From Hymenobacter cellulosilyticus (GTDB lineage: Bacteria > Bacteroidota > Bacteroidia > Cytophagales > Hymenobacteraceae): a stretch of 64,000 nucleotides of DNA. The DNA is taken from positions 4,826,501 through 4,890,500 of the forward strand of contig NZ_CP095046.1 in NCBI RefSeq assembly GCF_022919215.1, read 5' to 3'. Position 1 is the first letter of the stretch. Every line of letters begins with the position of its first letter. Positions 36,860 through 45,218 of this stretch are shown here, in pieces. The notes under the pieces are model-generated. The model was not told the origin of the DNA. It searched no databases and was given only the letters and a program-made list of their open reading frames with translations. The translations under genes and the position numbers were made by a program.

Positions 36860-38266
36860 GTGAGGAAATCGAAAAAATACCCGGCGGAAACGCTCCGCGA
36901 AATTGAAATCACCGACATGGTGGCCGAGGGCAAATGCCTGGTGCGGCACAATAATCTGGTCATCTTCGTCACCGGCGTGGCCCCCGGCGACGTGGTGGAT
37001 TTGCGCATTACCCGCGCCAAGAAAAGCTTCCTGGAAGCCGTGCCCACCCACTTCCACAAGTACTCCGACCTGCGCGTGGAGCCTTTCTGCCAGCACTTCG
37101 GCACCTGCGGGGGTTGCAAGTGGCAGCACCTGGGCTACGATACCCAGCTCAAGTTCAAGCAGCAGCAGGTGCAGGACAACCTGCAGCGCATCGGCAAGGT
37201 GCAGCTGCCCGAGCTGGAGCCCATTCAGCACTCCCCGGCCCTGCAGTACTACCGCAACAAGCTCGAATACACCTTCAGCCACAACGGCTGGCTGACCAAC
37301 GAGCAGATTCAGGCCGGCGAGCAGATCGAGCGGCGCGTGCTGGGCTTCCACACCCCGGCCCGCTTCGACAAGATCATTGACGTGCAGCACTGCTGGCTGC
37401 AGCCCAACCCCTCGAACCAGATCCGGCTGGCCATCCGCAACTACGCCCTGGAGCACGACTTGCCCTTCAACAACCTCGTGACCCAGGAAGGCTTCCTGCG
37501 CAACCTCATCATCCGCACGGCCAATACCGGCGACCTGATGGTAATTCTGCAGTGCTACTACGCCCATGAGGCCCTGTTTCCGTTGCTGGATTTCGTGCAG
37601 GAGAAGTTCCCCGAAATCACCTCGCTCAACTACGTGCTCAACAACAAGGGCAATGAAACCTTCCACGACCTGGACGTAGTCTGTTACAAGGGCGAGCCCC
37701 ATATTCACGAGCAGATGGAGGATTTGCGCTTCCGCGTGGGCCCCAAGTCGTTTTACCAGACCAACTCCGAGGGCGCCTACAACCTGTATAAGCTCACCCG
37801 CGAGTTTGCCCAGCTCACCGGCTCCGAGCTGGTCTACGACCTCTACACCGGGGCCGGCACCATTGCCAACTTCGTGGCCCGGCAGGCCCGGCACGTGGTG
37901 GGCGTGGAGTACGTGGAGTCGGCGGTGAAAGACGCCTATATCAACTCCGAAATCAACGGGGTAACCAACACCGAGTTCTACGCCGGCGACATGAAGGACG
38001 TGCTCAACGCCGAGTTTATCCAGAAGCACGGCCGCCCCGACGTGGTCATCACCGACCCACCCCGGGCCGGCATGCACCCCGACGTGGTAGCCCGCCTGCT
38101 CGAAATGCGCGCCCCCCGCATCGTCTACGTCAGCTGCAACCCCGCCACCCAGGCCCGGGACCTAGAGATGCTCGACGAGGCGTACGCCGTCACCCGCGTG
38201 CGGCCCGTGGACATGTTCCCGCACACCCACCACGTGGAGAATGTGGTGCTGCTGGAACTGAAGTAG
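36860..38266 (+). CDS. rlmD: 23S rRNA (uracil-5-)-methyltransferase RlmD
   Basis: This protein of about 468 aa methylates uracil in 23S rRNA using SAM. It starts with a TRAM domain (residues ~1-60), then the iron-sulfur Cys set in FCQHFGTCGGCKWQHLGYD. The SAM-binding part has VYDLYTGAGTIANFVA and VVITDPPRAGMHPDV, and the catalytic Cys lies in IVYVSCNPATQARDL near the C-terminus. A longer reading from GTG 36842 is possible, but TACCTTTG at 36847-36854 is a perfect -7 promoter element and lies inside that extension. GTG 36860 is therefore the better start, and the mRNA may be leaderless. Confidence 0.92.
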   Translation: MRKSKKYPAETLREIEITDMVAEGKCLVRHNNLVIFVTGVAPGDVVDLRITRAKKSFLEAVPTHFHKYSDLRVEPFCQHFGTCGGCKWQHLGYDTQLKFKQQQVQDNLQRIGKVQLPELEPIQHSPALQYYRNKLEYTFSHNGWLTNEQIQAGEQIERRVLGFHTPARFDKIIDVQHCWLQPNPSNQIRLAIRNYALEHDLPFNNLVTQEGFLRNLIIRTANTGDLMVILQCYYAHEALFPLLDFVQEKFPEITSLNYVLNNKGNETFHDLDVVCYKGEPHIHEQMEDLRFRVGPKSFYQTNSEGAYNLYKLTREFAQLTGSELVYDLYTGAGTIANFVARQARHVVGVEYVESAVKDAYINSEINGVTNTEFYAGDMKDVLNAEFIQKHGRPDVVITDPPRAGMHPDVVARLLEMRAPRIVYVSCNPATQARDLEMLDEAYAVTRVRPVDMFPHTHHVENVVLLELK

Positions 38267-38294
38267 CCGCAATTGGTTGCGTTTAGGAGGTATA

Positions 38295-38396
38295 TGTCAT
38301 CCTGAGCAAAGCGAAGGACCTTATCACGCCAGCACAATTATCATTGCAACGGCTTGTTCTAATTTAATAAGGTCCTTCGCTGTGCTCAGGATGACA
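38295..38396. repeat. REP-like inverted repeat pair upstream of the GIY-YIG gene
   Basis: The left arm 38295-38324 begins TGTCATCCTGAGCAAAGC and ends in AAGGACCTTAT. The right arm 38367-38396 is its near reverse complement and ends GCTCAGGATGACA. The loop is 42 bp. The same sequence type returns at 38712-38745, and related versions occur at 39171-39270 and 49907-49992. Confidence 0.88.
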
Positions 38397-38406
38397 CTAC
38401 TGTTTT

Positions 38407-38706
38407 ATGGTTATTAATAGCATAATACCCTATTACGTCTATATCACCACCAACCCAGCTAAAACGGTCCTATACATCGGCATCACCAGCAATTTACCGG
38501 AGCGCATGGCGCAACACTACGCCAACCGGGGCACCGACCAAACCTTTGCCGGCCGCTACTTTTGCTACAACCTGGTGCACTTCGAAGAGTATACCGACAG
38601 CAAAGCAGCTATTGCTCGTGAAAAAGAGTTGAAAGGCTGGACGCGGGCCAAGAAAGACTCCTTAATTGTTGCCAGCAATCCTGATTGGGCTTTCATCCAG
38701 ACCTAA
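38407..38706 (+). CDS. GIY-YIG nuclease family small protein
   Basis: This 99-aa protein is a single GIY-YIG domain like the UPF0213/YhbQ group. It has YYVYI at residues 9-13, LYIGIT at 22-27, Arg33 in LPERMAQH, and REKELKGW at 71-78, which holds the conserved acidic residue near a helix. Such domains cut DNA; the cellular role of the small stand-alone form in Bacteroidota is not settled. The gene is enclosed by a 34-bp inverted repeat (38295-38328 and 38712-38745), and a third copy lies 10 bp before the start codon. That arrangement suggests a link between the nuclease and the repeat family. Confidence 0.9.
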   Translation: MVINSIIPYYVYITTNPAKTVLYIGITSNLPERMAQHYANRGTDQTFAGRYFCYNLVHFEEYTDSKAAIAREKELKGWTRAKKDSLIVASNPDWAFIQT

Positions 38707-38711
38707 GCCTA

Positions 38712-38745
38712 CGTGATAAGGTCCTTCGTTTTGCTCAGGATGACA
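38712..38745. repeat. REP-like repeat downstream of the GIY-YIG gene
   Basis: This 34-bp copy starts CGTGATAAGGTCCTTCG and ends GCTCAGGATGACA. Its reverse complement matches 38295-38328 at 33 of 34 positions. It starts 5 bp after the GIY-YIG stop codon. Confidence 0.9.
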
Positions 38746-38773
38746 GTTTAAACAACGACAACCCATCTTCTAC

Positions 38774-39169
38774 ATGGACTACGCCAACGACCCCGAACTG
38801 AACGGCAAATACCTCGGCACCATCTCCAAGGACTTTGCCATGGTTTCCGACACCATCATGGAAGCTTCTTCCCAGGTGCGGAAGATGGACATTTCGAAAT
38901 ACCCGATTTTCATCTTCGCCAAGCGCGAAATTCCCCTGGGTAGCTTGCTGGTCAATGCCGACGAGGCCAACCTGGAATGGCATGTGTTTGCCTCCTACCT
39001 GGAGCTGTTCGTGCAGCAGGGCATCGTGGGCCAGGAGGGCATCGAAGCCTTCGAGCAGACCTACAAGGACCCTAACGAGTACTGCTGTCTGTTCGTGCTC
39101 GACGAGGACTTCACCAACTTCGTCTTCATCCCCTACCCGAAGACTAAGCCGGAGCTAGTTCTTAGTTAG
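38774..39169 (+). CDS. Conserved-looking hypothetical protein (131 aa)
   Basis: This 131-aa soluble protein is acidic, with no signal peptide or membrane helix. Phrases such as DISKYPIFIFAKREIPLGSLL, EWHVFASYLELFVQQGIV and YCCLFVLDEDFTNFVFIPYP suggest a compact alpha/beta fold. I do not recognise a named family. It lies between two REP-like repeats, 29 bp after one and 2 bp before the next, with no close operon partner. Confidence 0.75.
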   Translation: MDYANDPELNGKYLGTISKDFAMVSDTIMEASSQVRKMDISKYPIFIFAKREIPLGSLLVNADEANLEWHVFASYLELFVQQGIVGQEGIEAFEQTYKDPNEYCCLFVLDEDFTNFVFIPYPKTKPELVLS

Positions 39170-39170
39170 T

Positions 39171-39270
39171 AGAACGTCATGCCGAGCGCAGCCGAGGCAT
39201 CTCGCGTGCAATAGTAAAATCTGTTTACTGCTGCGGGAGAGATGCTTCGACAAGCTCAGCATGACGTTCT
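39171..39270. repeat. REP-like inverted repeat, second variant
   Basis: AGAACGTCATGCCGAGCGCA at the left (39171-39190) is mirrored by a right arm ending GCTCAGCATGACGTTCT (39254-39270). The arms differ at several positions in the inner part. It lies between convergent genes, and the trailing CTTTTG could let it act as a terminator. Confidence 0.8.
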
Positions 39271-39292
39271 TTTGTTAAGGCCTCAGGAAAGC

Positions 39293-40267
39293 TCAGGCGG
39301 CCGGTTGCCCGCTGGGTGTAGCCAGCGCCTGAATTTCCTGGTATATCTGCCGGGTTGCTGGCACTGGTAGGCCTAGGGCCTCCCCATAGGTAAGAATGGC
39401 GCCGGCAAACAGGTCTAACTCCGTACGGGTTTTGCCGCCCTGTACGTCCAGCTGCAGGGAGGTGGGCGTATGGAAGGGAAACGTAGCGGCTTTTTGAAAG
39501 GTCCGCTCAATGATATCAGCGGGCAGGTCAATGCCTTTGGCCTGGGCAATTGCCGCTATTTCCTGCATCAGGCTCCGGGCCCGGGCGTGTAGGGCCGGGT
39601 CTTCCAGGACTTGCCCGATAGAGCGGTTATAGCGCGCCGACACCAGGCCAAAGCTGGCAATAAAGAAAAACTTCGTCCAGATGGCGGGAAAAGCATCGGC
39701 CTGATACTCCAGGTTAATGCCCGCTTCGGTCAAAGTGCGCAGCAGCGGGCGGGCGTCAACGGCGGGATGCTGGGGGTCCGGGCCCACGATAATACTGCCC
39801 GGATTGCCGCGGTGCTCTACCACCCCGGTGTCGTGCAGGTGAGACGCCACATACACGCAGGCGGGCAAAATGACGGCCTGCGGCAACAGCCGACGGATAC
39901 GGTCATAGATGTCTACCCCATTCATCAGGGGCAAAATCACCGCGCCGGCGGGTAGCGCCGACTGCAGCTGGCGGCACAGCGCCTCCAGGTCATACTCCTT
40001 CACGCACAGCAGCAGCAGATCCACTGCGCCCAGCTCGGCCACCGTTTCCACCACTCGGGCGGGGTGCGCGACGGGAGTTGGGTGCTCGGGCGAAAGTAAC
40101 GTCAGCCCCCGGGCCTGTACGGCGGCATACGTGGCGCCCCGGGCCACAAACGTAACCCGAGCGGCGGCTGAGCCCGCGTAGTGCTGCGCCAGCTTGAAGC
40201 CAAAGTACCCACCGACTCCACCCAGGCCTACGACGGCTAGTTCGATTTTTTTATGCTCAGAGGTCAT
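39293..40267 (-). CDS. Ketopantoate reductase family protein (PanE/ApbA)
   Basis: This 324-aa protein has an N-terminal NAD(P)-binding fold (VVGLGGVGGYFGFKLA), the family segment LLLLCVKEYDLEAL with the conserved Lys, and LMNGVDIYDRI. The C-terminal helical domain contains WTKFFFIASFGLVSARYNRS and TSLQLDVQGGKTRTELD, with the catalytic-type Lys and Glu positions of 2-dehydropantoate 2-reductases. It is divergent from a LysR gene and so may be a specialised member acting on another 2-keto acid rather than the housekeeping panE. Pantothenate genes are not nearby. Confidence 0.88.
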   Translation of the reverse strand: MTSEHKKIELAVVGLGGVGGYFGFKLAQHYAGSAAARVTFVARGATYAAVQARGLTLLSPEHPTPVAHPARVVETVAELGAVDLLLLCVKEYDLEALCRQLQSALPAGAVILPLMNGVDIYDRIRRLLPQAVILPACVYVASHLHDTGVVEHRGNPGSIIVGPDPQHPAVDARPLLRTLTEAGINLEYQADAFPAIWTKFFFIASFGLVSARYNRSIGQVLEDPALHARARSLMQEIAAIAQAKGIDLPADIIERTFQKAATFPFHTPTSLQLDVQGGKTRTELDLFAGAILTYGEALGLPVPATRQIYQEIQALATPSGQPAA

Positions 40268-40448
40268 AGAATTTGCTTGGGAAATTAAGGAGAAGAAATC
40301 GGGTGAAGAGGGAGTAAGACGGCCGGTAAAGCGCCCCGACTAGATTCTATTCCGGGGTGAAACATGCTGACTGGCGCTAAGTATTACGGTCAGTAGATGC
40401 GCAAAACTATAGCGGGCTTCTATGCAGTCCAATTTTCAAAATGTGGCA

Positions 40449-40471
40449 ATTGATGCAGTTCTTGCATCAAT
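40449..40471. promoter_or_regulatory. LysR-type operator overlapping the lysR start codon
   Basis: ATTGATGCA-GTTCT-TGCATCAAT is a perfect 9-bp inverted repeat with a 5-bp spacer. Its centre fits the LTTR box T-N11-A (40454-40466). It overlaps the likely lysR ATG at 40470, which suggests tight autoregulation. Confidence 0.7.
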
Positions 40472-41345
40472 GAACCTGGATCAGATACGCTACTTTCTAC
40501 TGCTAGCCGAGAAGCGGCACTTCTGGCAGACCGCCGAGCAATTGGAGCTTAGTCAATCGTCGCTCAGCCGCCACATTCAGCGCCTGGAAGCGGAGTTGGG
40601 CTTTCCCCTGTTTGAGCGCACGCCGCGCCAGGTTCAGCTCACGGCCGCCGGGCAGCTGCTGCGCACCGAGTGGCAACGGTTGCTGACGGAACTCGACGCC
40701 GTGCACCGCCACGCCCGGCAGGTCAGTAGTGGGGAGGTGGGCAGCCTGCGTATCGGCCACGTTGGGGCGGCGGCTTACGGGTGGCTGCCGCGGCTGCTGG
40801 CCCGCTTTACGGCCCAGTACCCCTCAGTACAACTCGACCTGCTCGAAGTCAGCGCCACCGAATCGGAGCACCCGCTGCTTACGTACCAGGTCGACGTGGG
40901 CTTTTGGCGCGAACCGGCGACGAACCCGGCCCTCATATCGGAGCCTGTCTTTGCCGAGCAGCTGGCCTTGGTAGTGCCCCAGCAGCACTGGGCACAGGCA
41001 GAAGGGTTTACCTCTCTGGCCGCCCTGCGGGAAGAGCTTTTCGTGCTGCCGGCCCTGACGGGTCCATCGGCCTACGTGCAGACGCTGCGGGGGCTATTTG
41101 CGCAATATGGATTTCAGCCCCGGGGCACCGTCACGTCAGACTTTGGGTCCACGATGCTGCATCTGGTGGCCGCGGGCCTGGGCGTATCGGTACTGCCGCT
41201 GTCTTACGCCAGCAGTCCGCTGCCGGGCTTACGCTTTATCGAGCTGCCGCACGAGTCGGCGGTATATTCAGTGTGGCGGCGCGAAGATAACTCCGCCGTA
41301 CTTCAACACTTACTGGCCCAGGCTGGGGCATTAGCACCTGAATAG
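40470..41345 (+). CDS. LysR-family transcriptional regulator
   Basis: This 291-aa regulator begins MNLDQIRYFLLLAEKRHFW. The N-terminal winged helix-turn-helix covers residues 1-60 (TAEQLELSQSSLSRHIQRLE, FPLFERTPRQVQLT), followed by a periplasmic-binding-like effector domain (LRIGHVGAAAYGWLPRLL onward). A longer reading from 40422 is open, but the domain starts at 40470 and a perfect LTTR palindrome covers that ATG. It is divergent from the ketopantoate-reductase-like gene, which is its most likely target. Confidence 0.9.
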   Translation: MNLDQIRYFLLLAEKRHFWQTAEQLELSQSSLSRHIQRLEAELGFPLFERTPRQVQLTAAGQLLRTEWQRLLTELDAVHRHARQVSSGEVGSLRIGHVGAAAYGWLPRLLARFTAQYPSVQLDLLEVSATESEHPLLTYQVDVGFWREPATNPALISEPVFAEQLALVVPQQHWAQAEGFTSLAALREELFVLPALTGPSAYVQTLRGLFAQYGFQPRGTVTSDFGSTMLHLVAAGLGVSVLPLSYASSPLPGLRFIELPHESAVYSVWRREDNSAVLQHLLAQAGALAPE

Positions 41346-41466
41346 CGGCTGGCTACAGAGACAGAGAAAGTATGTGCTTTGCCCTAGCGGCGCTTGGCAT
41401 AACTTTACTTTTGCTCCCCGCTGCTGGTACCCGACCACCTTATCACGCGCCGAAAACTTCCTGCTC

Positions 41467-42404
41467 ATGCGCCTCACCCACCTACCTACCCTGCTCCCGC
41501 TCCTGCTGCTCAGTTGCTGCTCAGCTTCCTCTACAGCCGAAGAACCCAGCCGCTTCACGCCCACGCCCGAGTTCAGCCACTACTGGAAGCAGGGCAAGGC
41601 CGAGCTAACGAGCTACGCGGTGGAGCAGGCCCGCTACGGCGAAATGCGTCAGGCGGAGGCGGTGCTGGTCTTCGTGACGGAGGATTTGTCGAAGAAAAGG
41701 CAGGTGAAGCTGGACAACCCCGCCGCCTCGCCCCAGGATGTGCTGCCAGTGCTGAAGCTCAACTTAAGCGAGAAGTTTTTGACCGGCATCTACCCCTACT
41801 CCATTCTCACGTCCGTCTTCACGCCCCTCGACCCCAAGCTGAGCACCGTTAAGGTCAGCACCTCGGTGCAGGAATGGTGCGGCAACGCCTTCACCCAGTT
41901 CAACCAGCGCGGCGCGGGCTACGCCCTGTCGCAGAAGTCCTACTTCGAATCGGAAGGCGACGTGGAAAGCAAGTTGGGCCCGGCCGTGCTGGAAGACGGC
42001 CTCTGGAACCAGATCCGCCTGCACCCCGAAGCCTTGCCTACCGGCCAACAGCAGCTCATTCCAAGCACCATCTATTGCCGTCTGCAGCACCAGCCCCTGC
42101 GCCCTACCCCAGCCACGCTCAGCCTGACCGACGCTCCGGTCGGACGGTTCGGCGGCGCGGCGGCGCTGGCTTATACCATCAGCTACCCCGCCCGCTAGAC
42201 CGGACGCTGGTCATTTACTTCACCCAGGCTTTTCCGCACCGCATTCTGGGCTGGGAAGAAACCTACTCCGACCGAGCCGGCACGGCCCAGCCCGTGCGCC
42301 TGACCACCCGGGCCACCCGTCGCAAAACCATCCTGCTCGATTACTGGCGCACCCATAGCAATGCCGACCTGCGCTGGCGCGACTCCCTGGGCCTCAGCCG
42401 CTAA
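41467..42404 (+). CDS. Lipoprotein of unknown function (frame break near 42186)
   Basis: The joined protein has about 312 aa. It begins with a lipoprotein signal (LPTLLPLLLLSCCSA), Cys being the likely lipidation site. The frame breaks at the CCCC 42186-42189; one added C gives ISYPRPLDRTLVIYFTQAFP and continues to RDSLGLSR. Conserved-looking phrases are HYWKQGKAELTSYAVEQARYGE, AVLVFVTEDLSKKRQVK and SVQEWCGNAFTQ. I recall similar Bacteroidota proteins carrying the doubtful database name septum formation inhibitor Maf; the sequence shows no Maf motif. Function is unknown and the location is probably outer membrane. Confidence 0.8.
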
Positions 42405-42412
42405 AACCGAAA

Positions 42413-42440
42413 AAGGCCACCCTGCACGGGTGACCTTCTC
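42413..42440 (+). terminator. Terminator-like hairpin
   Basis: AAGGCCACCC (42413-42422) pairs with GGGTGACCTT (42428-42437) with one mismatch, preceded by an A-rich stretch. It ends the lipoprotein gene and may act on the convergent gene as well. Confidence 0.7.
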
Positions 42441-42465
42441 TGATGTGCGTTTGGCAGCGGGCGAA

Positions 42466-42858
42466 TTATAGTGGCTTTATCCGCCACAATAGACACCCGG
42501 CGCAAACAGCCATTATGAGCAGGGAAGCTGATTTCTGCTGGCGCTTCTTCCGAAGCTCACTAACGGTAACATCCTCAGGCCACATTATATGGCCCGTGCC
42601 GGAGTCATACACAACCGACATAGTGTCGCCCAGCGTAATCGTAGTGTACTCGGTTCCGGACACCGGCAGGAACTTCAGATTGCCGTTCAGCAAGAACCCA
42701 ACCGCGTGCCGTTTACGACCGGACTCCAGCTTGGCAACCGGAACCGGAAGTGTCTGCCCGTTTTTCAGCAGCTGCTCCAGATCTTTAACATCTTCTGAGC
42801 TACCAACGCCTATGACCAGAAACAACAACAGGGCCAGCAATAACCCGAATGTCTTCAC
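42466..42858 (-). CDS. Small membrane protein, unknown
   Basis: This 130-aa protein has an N-terminal signal or anchor (MKTFGLLLALLLFLVIGVG) and a C-terminal hydrophobic helix (ASLLIMAVCAGCLLW). The middle (VPVPVAKLESGRKRHAVGF to TTITLGDTMSVVYDSGTG) looks like a small beta domain outside the membrane. I do not recognise the family. It begins 9 bp after the thiL stop on the same strand and is probably co-transcribed with it. Confidence 0.65.
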   Translation of the reverse strand: MKTFGLLLALLLFLVIGVGSSEDVKDLEQLLKNGQTLPVPVAKLESGRKRHAVGFLLNGNLKFLPVSGTEYTTITLGDTMSVVYDSGTGHIMWPEDVTVSELRKKRQQKSASLLIMAVCAGCLLWRIKPL

Positions 42859-42867
42859 GCTCCGGGC

Positions 42868-43896
42868 TTAGAAGTGCTGCCAGCCCTGGGCGCGCAGCGG
42901 GATAGGCTGCCCCTGCTTGGTAACCAGGTTTACCCCGTCGCTGGCTTCGGTCATGTGGCCGAGCACGGTGATGTCGGGGTGGTTCTTGACTTTGTCGTGG
43001 TCTTTGAGCGCGATGGTGAAGAGCAGCTCGTAGTCTTCGCCGCCGTTGAGCATGCACATGATAGGGTCGAGCTGGAACTCCTCAGCCACTTCCAGCATGG
43101 GGTTGGCGGCGGGCAGGTTCTCGGAAAACACCCGCGCCCCGGTGCCTGAGGCTTTGCACAGGTGCAGTACCTCGGAAGCCAGCCCGTCGGACACGTCAAT
43201 CATGCTGGTGGGCACCACGCCCAGGTCGCGCAGCTCGTGCACCACGTCCATACGGGCCTCGGGGCGCAGCTGCCGCTGCAATACGTAGGGGTATTTGCTC
43301 AGCTCGGGCTGCATGTCGGGGTCGGCGCTCCAGGCGGCTTTTTCGCGCTCCAGCACCTGCAAACCCAGAAAGGCCCCGCCCAGGTCGCCGGTTACGCAAA
43401 TCAGGTCGTTGGGCTGAGCCCCGCTGCGGCGCACGGCTTGGCCATGAGCTACCTGGCCCATAGCCGTGATGCTGATGGTCAGGCCGCCCCGGCTGGCGGT
43501 CGTGTCGCCGCCCACCAAATCCACATTATAAGCCTCGCAGGCTAGCCGCATGCCTTCATAGAGCTCGTCAATGGCCTCCACCGAGTAGCGGCTGCCGATG
43601 GCCAGACCGACCACAATTTGAGTTGGAGTGGCATTCATGGCCGCAATATCCGACACGTTGACGGCCACGGCCTTATAGCCCACGTGCTTGAGCGGGCAGA
43701 ACGTTAAGTCAAAATGGACGCCTTCCACTAGCAGATCGGTGCTGACCACCAGGTCGTGGCCGGCTGCGGGAGCCAAAATGGCCGCGTCGTCGCCGATGCC
43801 GAGGCTGGTGCTGGGCTGGCGCAGGGTTACAGTTTCCTGAATCCGGCGAATCAGGCCAAACTCTCCAAGGTTTTCCAGGGGGGTGATGTCACTCAT
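42868..43896 (-). CDS. thiL: Thiamine-phosphate kinase
   Basis: This 342-aa protein phosphorylates thiamine monophosphate to thiamine pyrophosphate, the last step of cofactor synthesis. It begins MSDITPLENLGEFGLIRRI and has LGIGDDAAILAP (metal and substrate site), STDLLVEGVHFDLTF, AVNVSDIAAMNATPTQ, DLVGGDTTAS, and SMIDVSDGLASEVLHLC, all hallmarks of ThiL. A longer reading to 43974 would run across the promoter element at 43913-43920, so the internal ATG is preferred. No thiamine riboswitch is visible upstream; the leader is only about 10 nt. Confidence 0.94.
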   Translation of the reverse strand: MSDITPLENLGEFGLIRRIQETVTLRQPSTSLGIGDDAAILAPAAGHDLVVSTDLLVEGVHFDLTFCPLKHVGYKAVAVNVSDIAAMNATPTQIVVGLAIGSRYSVEAIDELYEGMRLACEAYNVDLVGGDTTASRGGLTISITAMGQVAHGQAVRRSGAQPNDLICVTGDLGGAFLGLQVLEREKAAWSADPDMQPELSKYPYVLQRQLRPEARMDVVHELRDLGVVPTSMIDVSDGLASEVLHLCKASGTGARVFSENLPAANPMLEVAEEFQLDPIMCMLNGGEDYELLFTIALKDHDKVKNHPDITVLGHMTEASDGVNLVTKQGQPIPLRAQGWQHF

Positions 43897-44199
43897 AGCA
43901 GGCAAAAGTACGGTACTGAATGAATAGAATGCTGAAACTGATACGGATTTGCCCCGGACCGTGCTGCGAAACACCCGCTGACTTGCACAGTCACCCTAGC
44001 CGCCGGAGGTTTCGCAGGCTTTGCTTTCTGTTTTTAAGCATTGGCAAAAACGGAAAGTAAAACCCACGAGGACTTACCGGTCTATAGTTGCTTTACACTT
44101 TTACAATTGCTCAAAAACGGAAAGCGCCCCAGAAAACCTGCTTGCTCTACCGCCTGCCGAGGTTAACTATTCTGCGCCGGAAGCTGTTACTTGCCACTT
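43897..44199. promoter_or_regulatory. Divergent thiL/araC region with -7 element and direct repeats
   Basis: On the minus strand TACTTTTG (43920-43913) is a perfect -7 element, 17 bp before thiL. A 13-bp direct repeat CAAAAACGGAAAG occurs at 44045-44057 and 44112-44124, 67 bp apart, between thiL and the AraC gene. Direct repeats of this kind are typical AraC-family binding sites. Confidence 0.6.
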
Positions 44200-45078
44200 A
44201 TGCCGGATTATACCACGTGTACCTACACCTCTGAACTGTACGAGCAGCCGGCCCTGGCCAGCAGTAGCGCCCTCAACTGGCCGGGCGTGCGCCTGGAGCG
44301 CTACCAGCTGCCCGCTACCACCCTGCCTGCCCACGCCCACGAGCATCACCTGCTGCTGGTGCACCAGGGCACCCAGCCCGTGGTGGCTAGTCGGCGCACC
44401 GGGTCCCGGGTCGAAGAAGATCAATTCCGCAGCGGGGACGTTGGCTTATACCCAGGCGGGGAATACGGCCCATTTGGCTGGGATGGTCCGGCCGATATTA
44501 TCCACGTGCACCTCGACGCCCAAGCCCTGGAAACCCGCGCCCGCCGCGACCTGGACCTGTGCTATTTTGCCTTGCAGGAGCGGTTTCGCTCCGAGGATGC
44601 CTTGCTGGCTCAGCTAGGGCAGCAGTTGCTGGCCGCCACAGACCGGGCGCATACGCTGGGGAAGCTCTACGCCGAGTCGCTGGCAACGACGCTCTGCTAC
44701 CACCTCATCGAGCACCACGCCACGTTTGAGCGCCGCACGGCGGGGGCATCCGGTGGCCGGCTTTCGGCAGTGGTGCTGGCCCGGATAGATGCCTACCTGG
44801 AGGCCCACTCGGAAGCTCCCGTTACCCTGGAAGTGCTGGCGGGCCTGGCGAACCTGAGCGTGTTTCACTTTGCCCGCCGCTTTAAGCACACCACCGGCCG
44901 CTCGCCCTACCAATACGTGCTGGAGTGGAAAATCGGGCGGGCCCGCACCCTGCTGCGGGCCGGGGAGCTGCCGGTAGCCGCCATCGGCGACGCGCTGGGC
45001 TTTGCCTCGCCGGCTCATTTTGCCACAGCTTTCAAGCGGGCCGTCGGCCTGAGTCCCCGGGCGTTTCAGCAAGGCTAG
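44200..45078 (+). CDS. AraC-family transcriptional regulator
   Basis: This 292-aa protein has an N-terminal cupin-like sensing domain (LPAHAHEHHLLLVHQG, GDVGLYPGGEYGPFGW) and a C-terminal double helix-turn-helix: VTLEVLAGLANLSVFHFARRFK and LPVAAIGDALGFASPAHFATAFKRAVG, ending SPRAFQQG. The start is ATG 44200; a TTG 9 bp upstream is also open. A pair of direct repeats in the upstream region may be its binding site. It is followed by an NmrA-like and an epoxide-hydrolase-like gene on the same strand, probable targets. Confidence 0.9.
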   Translation: MPDYTTCTYTSELYEQPALASSSALNWPGVRLERYQLPATTLPAHAHEHHLLLVHQGTQPVVASRRTGSRVEEDQFRSGDVGLYPGGEYGPFGWDGPADIIHVHLDAQALETRARRDLDLCYFALQERFRSEDALLAQLGQQLLAATDRAHTLGKLYAESLATTLCYHLIEHHATFERRTAGASGGRLSAVVLARIDAYLEAHSEAPVTLEVLAGLANLSVFHFARRFKHTTGRSPYQYVLEWKIGRARTLLRAGELPVAAIGDALGFASPAHFATAFKRAVGLSPRAFQQG

Positions 45079-45218
45079 GTCGGGCGGCAAAAGCGCAGGA
45101 ATGTGTAAGTAAAGGGCAAGAATGGGGCTGCCAGCCGGGCGGCGCGGCCGGACCTTTGGGGTAGTCAAACAGGTCGCAGCCCTGCGGCCACCGATTCACT
45201 CCCTTACCCTTCTTCCAC

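Noticed and set aside
36779..38077. A 432-codon minus-strand frame opposite rlmD
   Set aside because: It mirrors the codon pattern of the well-conserved rlmD gene and has no recognisable domain.
42868..44199. Thiamine riboswitch before thiL
   Set aside because: The predicted leader is about 10 nt long and the conserved CTGAGA and ACCTGA-type segments are absent.
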